Origin: CALEUX01 sp964521525
Lineage (GTDB): Bacteria; Bacteroidota; Bacteroidia; Bacteroidales; Marinilabiliaceae
Assembly: GCA_964521525.1 (NCBI GenBank)
Contig: CAZFTD010000081.1
Coordinates: 1-14,796 of the forward strand
Length of the DNA stretch: 14,796 nucleotides
Direction: 5' to 3'
Shown: positions 1 through 6,560 of the stretch, piece by piece
Numbering within the stretch: position 1 is the stretch's first letter
How the letters are laid out: every line of letters begins with the position of its first letter
Translations under genes and position numbers: made by a program
Notes under the pieces: model-generated
The model's database searches: none
What the model was told of the DNA's origin: nothing
What the model saw: only the letters and a program-made list of their open reading frames with translations

Positions 1-7
1 ATTTAGC

Positions 8-742
8 CTAATTTAGAACTGTTTTTGAGGGGGTCAATATGTTCCGGTATATCCAGATATAATTCTGAAATGAACTTTTTAGATTTGAAATAGTAACATC
101 CCCTTTAATATATATGCCAATAAATCCGTACTTGTGACTGTCGCCTAAAGTAATATTGTTGGTGGAGGGTGTGCCGGATTCTAACTTAATACTTTTGTCA
201 CATGCATATGCATACCTTACTAATTCAATAATTGCGCGTACCTTTCCAGGTCTATCTATAACACTCGCCCCCTCTTCTTCCTCTTCCAACCAGCTAAACC
301 AAATCCTTTCGGGGTTGTGTATCAAGTCCCATTGGTACTTCCACAGCTCGGTGCTGTTTGAGTAATCCAACAGGTTTTTGGTTGTGCCTTTGTTAAAATA
401 GTGCTGTGCTTTGTCGCTAAAGGTGTGGCGTAGGTTAAAGGCGCCGTGGGCCAGCTCGTGAGCCAGCAGGTCGGGGTTACCTCGGTAGTTAAAAATAAAC
501 CCATACTCGCCGGTTAAGGGCATAAAGCCTTCGAGCTGCGAGTCGGGCACATTCATAAAGAAGAGATAAACCGTATTGGCCTGGGCTTTCTGCGTTTTTT
601 CGTAAGCATTAATTACCTTGCCCCCCCGCTGCCGCACGATTGCATCGTGTGGCTTATTTATAAAAACATTTATCCACTCAACCACTGCAAAAGAAACAAA
701 ATAGATGCCTTCGAGCTCTTTTAATTTGTATTTGCGGCGCAT
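8..742 (-). CDS. Chimeric ORF: N-terminus of a REP-associated Y1 transposase fused to the C-terminal fragment of a HELAHG metallopeptidase-like protein
   Basis: This is an intact 244-codon frame with an ATG start and TAG stop, but its two parts do not belong together. Residues 1-29 (MRRKYK..., then YFVSFAVVEWINVF) match the start of Bacteroidetes REP-associated IS200-like (Y1/RAYT) transposases. The HUH motif and catalytic Tyr region that should follow are absent. From about residue 31 (DAIVRQRGGK, FFMNVPDSQLEGFMP) the sequence resembles the C-terminal part of large Bacteroidetes secreted or polymorphic-toxin-like proteins. It has a zinc-peptidase-like HELAHG motif (H95, E96, H99) and a possible third ligand at H106. 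The tail after the acidic EEEEE run (about residues 154-158) is not recognised. The junction lies near position 652. Either the transposase start was captured when an element inserted in, or recombined with, the peptidase gene, or this is a degraded remnant. Both assignments rest on remembered family sequences. Catalytic activity of the fragment is unproven, and a signal peptide is absent because the true N-terminus is missing. Confidence 0.6.
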   Translation of the reverse strand: MRRKYKLKELEGIYFVSFAVVEWINVFINKPHDAIVRQRGGKVINAYEKTQKAQANTVYLFFMNVPDSQLEGFMPLTGEYGFIFNYRGNPDLLAHELAHGAFNLRHTFSDKAQHYFNKGTTKNLLDYSNSTELWKYQWDLIHNPERIWFSWLEEEEEGASVIDRPGKVRAIIELVRYAYACDKSIKLESGTPSTNNITLGDSHKYGFIGIYIKGDVTISNLKSSFQNYIWIYRNILTPSKTVLN

Positions 743-851
743 CGATATTTCAGCTATTAAAGCAAGTTATGTTTTTATACCGATTGTTGCAAATGTTTAG
801 AATGGACTATTATTTGCTTCTATTTAAGTAGCCACAGGTTTGTTTTGCACA

Positions 852-866
852 CGCGATGAAATCGCG
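852..866. repeat. REP-like short hairpin (CGCGAT-GAA-ATCGCG)
   Basis: This is a perfect 6-bp inverted repeat with a 3-nt loop, in a GC-rich island (cgcgcggcagcgg follows) inside an otherwise AT-rich intergenic region. It lies about 110 bp upstream of the transposase-derived start codon. Bacteroidetes RAYT genes are typically flanked by such palindromes, so it is read as part of the REP element that belonged to the transposase fragment. The association is inferred from position and family knowledge. Confidence 0.45.
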
Positions 867-922
867 CGGCAGCGGTGACAGCATAATACTTATCGGGCAA
901 GCATTATCATTCTCTTGGTTTG

Positions 923-952
923 GTTACAACGTTCGAGGACACGAGCGGTAAC
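923..952. repeat. REP-like long hairpin upstream of the transposase remnant
   Basis: The outer arms GTTAC (923-927) and GTAAC (948-952) pair perfectly. The inner arms CGTTCG (930-935) and CGAGCG (942-947) pair with one T-G wobble. A 2-nt AA bulge (928-929) separates them on one side, and the loop is AGGACA. The result is an 11-bp interrupted stem, characteristic of REP/RAYT-associated imperfect palindromes. It could also stabilise or terminate the 3' end of the ktrAB transcript, since no other hairpin is seen downstream of ktrB. Confidence 0.5.
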
Positions 953-1067
953 GGGGTCACTTTTCCCATAAATCCGCTCCAATTTTACCAATACCTTAAC
1001 AATAAACGAATTAATATAAACCCACTCTAACATTGGAATAATTGTTTAAATACCTGCCTGTTCTACT

Positions 1068-2864
1068 TTACCCAATCATCAACCTACCATTTGGGTAGCG
1101 ATATTTTGTGTACATTACTTTTCGTGTTAATGCCAGTCCCAGGGTAAGAAAACCTATACGTCCCACAAACATGGAGGTAATAATTATTAATTTACCGGTA
1201 ACCGATAGCTCAGAAGTAATGCCCATTGATAAACCAACGGTGCCAAATGCCGATACAAGTTCAAAAAACAACTCTTTAATCGAAAAATTTGGCTCGGCTA
1301 TTACTAATATAAACGAGAACAGAATTATAAAGGCAAAGGCGGAAAACAACACCGCATAGGTTTTGTTTACATAATTCCACGATATGTTACGTTTAAAAAA
1401 CTCTACATGTTCGCGACCCCTTATATTAGCCCAGGCTGCTTTAAAGGCCACGGCAATGGTGGTTGTTTTAATTCCACCTCCGGTTGAGCCGGGCGATGCT
1501 CCAATAAACATCAACACTAAAAAAAGCAATACCGACGAGCGGGTTAACAAGGTTGTATCCACAGTGTTAAAACCTGCAGTACGAGTTGTTACCGATTGAA
1601 AAAAAGCAGTAACCAACTTCCCTATAAAAGAGTGTTCTTTTAATACATTATTGTATTCGAAAACAAAAAACAACAAACTACCACCTATAATTAAAATAAC
1701 TGTAATTAAAAGAACCAGGTGTGTATTTATCTGGAAACGTTTCCATGGGTGTTTTTTTCTGCTGCGCCTGTTCTCAACGGCGAAAATATCCTGAAGGACT
1801 AAAAATCCAAGTCCGCCAATCACTATTAAAGCAGCTACTTCGATATGAATCAAATACTGAAAACGTACATTTTCATTAAACAAGCCATTGGTAAACAACG
1901 AGAACCCGGCATTATTAAAGGCCGAAATAGAATGAAATACAGAATAAAACAGTCTTTCGGCGAAATCGGCAAAAGAAGTTGAATTGCCCCACGATAAAAA
2001 TATAACCACAGCACCAATTACCTGTATAACAAAAGCATATAAAATAACATTTCGTAGTATTGATTGCAAATTAGAAGTTTGATCGGTATCGAGGAAGCCC
2101 TTTATGACACCCGCAACATGCAAACTCCCGGTTTGATGATATAAGCTACCAATAAAAGTTGCAATGGTTAGCATGTTGAGCCCGCCAATTAAAAACAATA
2201 TCATAATAACCATTTGCCCCTTGAAAGTAAAAAAGGTTCCGGTATCCTGAACTGTTAAACCGGTAACACAACAGGCACTGGTTGAGGTAAAAAAGGCGTC
2301 AACCCATGCAATATTGCCATCGACCGTCATCTCAGGCATTCGCAGCAACAGTGCTCCCGTAACAATTAAAATTACAAACGACAACGCTAACAATGCAGCT
2401 GGATTTAATTTCACCACATTAAAAACGTAAGTACCTCTGCCAATTTCAATTAATAAGATTATAATAAAGAAATAACGTATCAGTTTAATGTAACCAATAT
2501 GCGTTAGCCCATCAAAAACGTAGAGCAATAATGGTTGTTTAGCCAATAGGTAGAACAGAAAATTAATCAGCAGAAAAAAATAAATAACCGACTCAAAAGC
2601 ATTGGTCTTAATAAAATGTATAGGTTGACGACTAAACACATATCTCACCAAAAACCTTATAACCAAAAGATTTACAATAGCATAAAATACTCGGTTTAAC
2701 CAAACAGATGTTTTCAAATCGGGATTAAATCCATATTCATAAATAAGAATAAAAGCACCTGCCAATACAACAATGGGTGTTATAAAGGATAGAAGTTTAA
2801 AAACCTGCTTCTTCCTGTCGAACAGGAATATATTTATTTGCTCACGAACTGATTTCCAAAACAT
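1068..2864 (-). CDS. ktrB: TrkH/KtrB-family potassium channel subunit
   Basis: This is the membrane subunit of a K+ uptake system, moving K+ into the cytoplasm. The 598-residue product has the four selectivity-filter loops of the TrkH/KtrB/HKT superfamily: TSACCVTGLT (about 195-204), SAFNNAGFS (314-322), TTRTAGFNT (426-434) and SAFGTVGLS (538-546). The filter glycines are G202, G320, G431 and G544. The conserved GASPGSTGGGIKTTT stretch is at about 455-469. About 120-150 extra N-terminal residues with several hydrophobic segments precede the channel core, making it longer than the ~450-residue Bacillus KtrB; such extended forms occur in Bacteroidetes TrkH proteins. The gene starts immediately after the ktrA stop codon (TAA-ATG), so the two are co-transcribed and probably translationally coupled. 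Pairing with a single-RCK partner suggests the Ktr rather than the Trk type. Ion preference (Na+ coupling) cannot be read from sequence. Confidence 0.93.
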   Translation of the reverse strand: MFWKSVREQINIFLFDRKKQVFKLLSFITPIVVLAGAFILIYEYGFNPDLKTSVWLNRVFYAIVNLLVIRFLVRYVFSRQPIHFIKTNAFESVIYFFLLINFLFYLLAKQPLLLYVFDGLTHIGYIKLIRYFFIIILLIEIGRGTYVFNVVKLNPAALLALSFVILIVTGALLLRMPEMTVDGNIAWVDAFFTSTSACCVTGLTVQDTGTFFTFKGQMVIMILFLIGGLNMLTIATFIGSLYHQTGSLHVAGVIKGFLDTDQTSNLQSILRNVILYAFVIQVIGAVVIFLSWGNSTSFADFAERLFYSVFHSISAFNNAGFSLFTNGLFNENVRFQYLIHIEVAALIVIGGLGFLVLQDIFAVENRRSRKKHPWKRFQINTHLVLLITVILIIGGSLLFFVFEYNNVLKEHSFIGKLVTAFFQSVTTRTAGFNTVDTTLLTRSSVLLFLVLMFIGASPGSTGGGIKTTTIAVAFKAAWANIRGREHVEFFKRNISWNYVNKTYAVLFSAFAFIILFSFILVIAEPNFSIKELFFELVSAFGTVGLSMGITSELSVTGKLIIITSMFVGRIGFLTLGLALTRKVMYTKYRYPNGRLMIG

Positions 2865-3560
2865 TTATTGATTTATTTGAATAAAACGGTCGAGGTTGTC
2901 GCGTTTTCCAAACAGAACCAGAAACTGGTTTTCACATATGATAGTATCGCCACCCGGAATACCAGCAATTTTATAGCGTTTTGTATGGCTACCCAGCCCA
3001 TTATCTGATACTTCTTCTTTTATAGTGAGCAAGTTAAGCTGATACCGTCGTCGCATATCTATTTCGGCCAATGAGCGCCCAATTATAGCCGGAGGACACA
3101 TTATTTCCATAATGCAATAATCATCAGGCAGGTCGAGATACGAAACAATGCTTGGATTAATGAGTTTCTCGGCAACGTTGGCACCCACCTCATCCTCGGG
3201 CGATAAAACCTCATCCACTCCAATTTTACGAAGAATCAATTGCTGATTTTTTCCCCGTGCACGGGCCATAATTCTCTTAACGCCAATATCCATTAACTGG
3301 GTAGTAGTAAGTAATAATTGTTCAAAATCCTCTCCAATGGCTACTACTACCGCATCGAAATCCTGAATATCAACCGAAAGCAGAGCTTTTTTATCTGTGG
3401 CATCCAAAGCAACAGCATTGGCCACGCTGTCAGCTATATCTTCAATTATATTCTCATTTTTATCGATGGCCAACACTTCTACTCCCCTACGTGCCAGCGT
3501 TTTTGCAATGGCACAGCCAAACTGACCTAACCCGATTACGGCAAATTTCATCTCAGACAT
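2865..3560 (-). CDS. ktrA: KtrA/TrkA-family RCK regulatory subunit
   Basis: This is the cytosolic nucleotide-binding subunit that gates the KtrB channel. The N-terminal RCK (Rossmann) domain shows the dinucleotide motif GLGQFG at residues 10-15 and the acidic D33 at the end of the second strand (LAIDKNE), which favours NAD(H)/adenosine-type ligands. An RCK_C domain follows from about residue 140 to the end, a region that in homologues binds regulatory ligands, including c-di-AMP in Firmicutes KtrA. At 231 residues it is a single RCK unit (KtrA length), half the size of E. coli TrkA. An in-frame ATG at residue 4 gives an equally plausible start (MKFAVIGLG). It is the first gene of the ktrAB operon, separated from the upstream xyl operon by an intrinsic terminator. 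Confidence 0.92.
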   Translation of the reverse strand: MSEMKFAVIGLGQFGCAIAKTLARRGVEVLAIDKNENIIEDIADSVANAVALDATDKKALLSVDIQDFDAVVVAIGEDFEQLLLTTTQLMDIGVKRIMARARGKNQQLILRKIGVDEVLSPEDEVGANVAEKLINPSIVSYLDLPDDYCIMEIMCPPAIIGRSLAEIDMRRRYQLNLLTIKEEVSDNGLGSHTKRYKIAGIPGGDTIICENQFLVLFGKRDNLDRFIQINQ

Positions 3561-3576
3561 AAGAATTGAATATTAA

Positions 3577-3589
3577 AGCAGTTACTGCT
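3577..3589. repeat. Perfect 13-nt palindrome upstream of ktrA (AGCAGT-T-ACTGCT)
   Basis: Six-base arms surround a single central T, starting 17 nt before the ktrA ATG. It could be an operator or a small hairpin in the ktrA leader. No regulator gene is adjacent, so its function is unknown. Confidence 0.35.
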
Positions 3590-3616
3590 AAATTATGGAG
3601 ATTTACAGGAATGACA

Positions 3617-3629
3617 ATGGTTTAACCAT
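3617..3629. repeat. Perfect 13-nt palindrome upstream of ktrA (ATGGTT-T-AACCAT)
   Basis: Six-base arms surround a single central T, next to the xyl terminator and about 57 bp upstream of the ktrA start. It lies where a ktrA promoter would be expected. It is either a candidate operator or chance, since it is short and AT-rich. Confidence 0.3.
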
Positions 3630-3666
3630 AAAAAAAGTCATACACGACTTCTCATGTATGACTTTT
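3630..3666 (-). terminator. Intrinsic terminator of the xylose operon
   Basis: The 12-base arms AAAAGTCATACA (3633-3644) and TGTATGACTTTT (3655-3666) are perfectly complementary around a 10-nt loop. On the minus strand the stem runs into seven consecutive T residues (complement of 3630-3636). It starts 27 nt after the xylE stop codon and isolates the xyl operon from ktrAB. Confidence 0.85.
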
Positions 3667-3693
3667 AAAAATTTATTCTAAAAAATTATCGTT

Positions 3694-5076
3694 TCATTTT
3701 TTCCAAATTGCTTCCATCTCTTCAAGGGTCTTTCCTTTGGTTTCGGGAACCATTTTCCAAACAAAAATTGCCGACAAAATACTCATCAATCCATAAAAAG
3801 CATAAGTCATGCCTCCACTAAACTCCATCATAGCCGGATAAGTTGATGAAATAAAATAGTTGGCAGTCCATTGTGCTGCAACGGCAATAGCAACGGCACG
3901 TCCACGAATTTTATTGGGGAATATTTCTGAAATCAGCACCCAGCAAATTGGGCCCCACGACATCATAAACGATGCAGTGTATACAATAATAAAAATTAAA
4001 GTACCGATACCAATTATATTAAGGAACGACAAGGCAGAAATGGCAATCATACCCACAGCCATACCAATTGAACCAACAATTAGCAGCGGCTTACGGCCCC
4101 ATTTATCAACCGTAGCAATGGCCAGCACTGTAAATGCCACATTCACCAGCCCCATAACCACAGTTTGTAACATAGAAGCATCTTTGGCAGCACCCATGCT
4201 TTCAAAAATGCGTGGAGCATAATACAATGCTACATTAATACCAACAAACTGCTGGAAAACTGATAATAAAACACCAATAATAATTACCACTTTACCATAC
4301 GAAAAGAGTTTTCCTGAATGGTGTTCGATGGTATTTTTTATATCGTTCAGAATTTCACGTGCCTTATCCTTTCCATTAATTTTGGTTAGAATGGCTAACG
4401 CCTCCTCATTTCTATTTGACAACGATAAATAGCGCGGTGTTTCGGGCACCAGGAAAAGTAATAATCCAAACAAGCCAGCAGGAATGGCTTCAGAAAGGAA
4501 CATCCATCTCCAGCCTATAGAGTTGATCCAATCAAGAGTTTCACCATTGGCAATACCCCAGTTTACAAAATAAACCACAAGCATACCAAAAATGATGGCA
4601 AATTGGTTTAGCGATACCAGCCTGCCCCTGATATTTGCAGGAGCAATTTCGCCAATGTACATAGGACTAATGGCAGAAGCCATTCCCACGCCAATACCAC
4701 CAATAATGCGGTAAAAATTAAACATCATTAACAGGCCTATAGATGCCTCACCTTTTGGAAAGAACAGAAATTCAGGATACCCTGAACCCAGAGCTGACAC
4801 AAAAAACAGGAAGGCGGCAATCATCAATGATTTTTTACGGCCAAACCTTGATGCAAACAAGCCTGATAATGCTCCGCCAATAATACAGCCGATAAGGGCG
4901 CTCGATGTGGTTGCTCCATGAATGAACGTGCTTAAGCCCTGACTATCTATTAAAAACGCCTGAATTGATTTCTCGGCACCGGAAATTACAGCAGTGTCGT
5001 AACCAAACAATAATCCGCCAAGGGTGGCCACAAGTGTGAGACCAACTACGTAAAATTTGTTTTTTCCTTGTTCCAT
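3694..5076 (-). CDS. xylE: D-xylose:H+ symporter, MFS sugar porter family (XylE/XylT type)
   Basis: This 460-residue, 12-TM inner-membrane transporter imports pentose with protons. The sugar-porter signatures are all present: GGLLFGYD near the N-terminus with the protonatable D27, a GR-type loop motif, PETPRYL in the central loop, QQFVGIN in TM7, DKWGRK, and the C-terminal VPETKGKTLEE. Residues that line the xylose site in E. coli XylE have apparent counterparts: the QQ..N of TM7, the N in LVNVAFT, the W of GPICWVL and the Q of AAQW. The protein is about 30 residues shorter than E. coli XylE. It is the last gene of the xylBAE cluster, which makes xylose the likely substrate; glucose or arabinose transport by the same family cannot be excluded. 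A hairpin and an 11-bp direct repeat lie in the 139-bp gap that separates it from xylA, so its expression may differ from xylBA. Confidence 0.9.
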   Translation of the reverse strand: MEQGKNKFYVVGLTLVATLGGLLFGYDTAVISGAEKSIQAFLIDSQGLSTFIHGATTSSALIGCIIGGALSGLFASRFGRKKSLMIAAFLFFVSALGSGYPEFLFFPKGEASIGLLMMFNFYRIIGGIGVGMASAISPMYIGEIAPANIRGRLVSLNQFAIIFGMLVVYFVNWGIANGETLDWINSIGWRWMFLSEAIPAGLFGLLLFLVPETPRYLSLSNRNEEALAILTKINGKDKAREILNDIKNTIEHHSGKLFSYGKVVIIIGVLLSVFQQFVGINVALYYAPRIFESMGAAKDASMLQTVVMGLVNVAFTVLAIATVDKWGRKPLLIVGSIGMAVGMIAISALSFLNIIGIGTLIFIIVYTASFMMSWGPICWVLISEIFPNKIRGRAVAIAVAAQWTANYFISSTYPAMMEFSGGMTYAFYGLMSILSAIFVWKMVPETKGKTLEEMEAIWKK

Positions 5077-5083
5077 TTTTCAG

Positions 5084-5112
5084 GATTTAGATTTTTTCAA
5101 AGATTTAGATTT
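5084..5112. repeat. Two copies of GATTTAGATTT just upstream of xylE
   Basis: Identical 11-bp repeats start 18 bp apart (5084-5094 and 5102-5112), within 40 bp of the xylE start codon. They could be a direct-repeat protein site or simply low-complexity AT-rich sequence. Confidence 0.35.
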
Positions 5113-5161
5113 ACAAAAGCAAAAAAGCGTAAGCCTTAAAAGCCAACGCATTTTGGTAAAA

Positions 5162-5199
5162 ACCACACCGGGTAAAAACAAATTTTACCCGGTTGTGGT
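5162..5199 (-). terminator. Intra-operon hairpin between xylA and xylE (attenuator or mRNA 3' stabiliser)
   Basis: The arms ACCACA-CCGGGTAAAA (5162-5177) and TTTTACCCGG-T-TGTGGT (5183-5199) form a 16-bp stem with one bulged base and a 5-nt loop. It begins 16 nt after the xylA stop codon. On the minus strand only four to five T residues follow before ACC, so termination is probably partial. Such a structure commonly lets enzyme genes be expressed more than the transporter behind them. Confidence 0.65.
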
Positions 5200-5215
5200 G
5201 TTATAAAAATAGCAA

Positions 5216-6541
5216 TTAAATGTATAGGTTAATTAATTGCTCGTAAAGTTCCTGCTTGCCACTGATTTGTTTAGGCTCGCCTACTTCTTTGGCAATATTG
5301 TACATATCAAGAAGCGACAATTTGCCGGCTTCAAAATCTTTACCTTTACCACTATCGAACGATGCATAACGGTTGGCACGCATTTTCAGATAGTCTGATT
5401 GGGTTAAGATTTTATCAGCAATTACTAAGGCACGGGCAAAAACATCCATACCGGCAACGTGAGCAATAAAAATATCCTCAAGGTCGGTAGAGTTACGACG
5501 GGTTTTAGCATCGAAGTTGATACCACCATGCTCGAAACCACCAGCCTGAAGAATCTCTAACATAGCTTCGGTAATTTCGTAGATATTGGTTGGAAACTCA
5601 TCAGTATCCCATCCGTTTTGGTAGTCACCTTTGTTGGCATCAATTGAACCAAGTTTACCTGCATCGGCAGCCATACGCAGTTCATGAGCAAAAGTATGAC
5701 CAGCCAAAGTAGCATGGTTAACTTCCACGTTTAATTTGAAATCATTAATCAAACCTTGTTTCTCAAGGAAACCAAGTACGGTCTGGGTATCAAAATCGTA
5801 CTGATGCTTAGAAGGCTCCATTGGCTTAGGCTCAATAAAGAATGTTCCTTTAAAACCTTGAGCACGGGCATAGTCGCGGGCCATACGAAGGAATTGTCCC
5901 ATATGGTCGAGTTCCTTTTTAGTGTTGGTATTGTGCAGACTCATGTACCCTTCGCGTCCACCCCAGAATACATATCCGGTACCACCTAAAGCTATGGTAG
6001 CATCGATAGCATTTTTAACCTGAACAGCGGCATTAGTAATTACATTAAAATCAGGGTTTGTTGAAGCACCGTTCATGTATCTTGGGTTGCTGAATACGTT
6101 AGCAGTACCCCACAACAGTTTCACACCTGAAGCAGCTTGCTTTTGTTTGGCATAATCAACCAGTTTAACCAAACGTTTTTCAATTTCAAATACAGAACCA
6201 TCGCCCACAACATCGGTATCGTGGAAACAGTAGAAAGGAGCACCAATTTTGGTAATAAATTCGAAAGCAGCATCCATTTTATCTTTAGCTGCCTGAATAG
6301 GATCAGAAGCTGAATTCCAGGGATATTCAACAGTTCCGGGACCAAATGGGTCGCCACCTTCGCCACAGAAAGTGTGCCAGTAGGCTATAGCAAAACGCAA
6401 ATGCTCTTTCATGGTTTTTCCGGCCACAACCTGATCGGCATTGTACCATTTAAAAGCCAAAGGGTTTTTCGATTCTTTACCCTCGTATTTTATCTCCCCA
6501 ATTCCGGGGAAATATTCCTTGTTACCTAATGTTACGCTCAT
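5216..6541 (-). CDS. xylA: D-xylose isomerase (class II)
   Basis: This enzyme converts D-xylose to D-xylulose in the cytoplasm with two divalent metals. The 441-residue length and sequence fit the class II family represented by Bacteroides and anaerobic-fungal enzymes. Catalytic-site features are intact: CFHD with H107 and D108, WGGREGY at 193-199, the metal/lysine segment EPKP with E237 and K239, E273 and H276 in VEVNHATLAGH, D301 in IDANKGD, D312 and D314 in WDTDEFP, and D344 in INFDAKTRR. The ATG start gives the usual N-terminus with no signal peptide. It begins 19 nt downstream of the xylB stop, so the two are clearly one transcript. A strong hairpin follows its stop codon. Confidence 0.97.
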   Translation of the reverse strand: MSVTLGNKEYFPGIGEIKYEGKESKNPLAFKWYNADQVVAGKTMKEHLRFAIAYWHTFCGEGGDPFGPGTVEYPWNSASDPIQAAKDKMDAAFEFITKIGAPFYCFHDTDVVGDGSVFEIEKRLVKLVDYAKQKQAASGVKLLWGTANVFSNPRYMNGASTNPDFNVITNAAVQVKNAIDATIALGGTGYVFWGGREGYMSLHNTNTKKELDHMGQFLRMARDYARAQGFKGTFFIEPKPMEPSKHQYDFDTQTVLGFLEKQGLINDFKLNVEVNHATLAGHTFAHELRMAADAGKLGSIDANKGDYQNGWDTDEFPTNIYEITEAMLEILQAGGFEHGGINFDAKTRRNSTDLEDIFIAHVAGMDVFARALVIADKILTQSDYLKMRANRYASFDSGKGKDFEAGKLSLLDMYNIAKEVGEPKQISGKQELYEQLINLYI

Positions 6542-6560
6542 AACAACTAATTATTGAAAT

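Larger units (their letters stand above)
743..1067. other. Intergenic region holding the REP-like hairpins; no gene seen
   Basis: This 325-bp stretch lies between the chimeric ORF and the 3' end of ktrB. Apart from the two palindromes at 852-866 and 923-952 I see no coding frame, RNA gene or clear intrinsic terminator. Its central part (about 840-960) is more GC-rich than its flanks, consistent with an inserted REP/transposase 5' flank. Confidence 0.4.

Noticed and set aside
3561..3693. K+ or c-di-AMP riboswitch upstream of ktrA
   Set aside because: The region is only ~130 nt, part of it is the xyl terminator, and no ydaO-like conserved core is visible.
5077..5160. Separate xylE promoter with -7 element (AATCTTTG)
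   Set aside because: The best match to TAnnTTTG has a mismatch in the essential TA, and there is no convincing -33. Kept only as part of the intra-operon finding.
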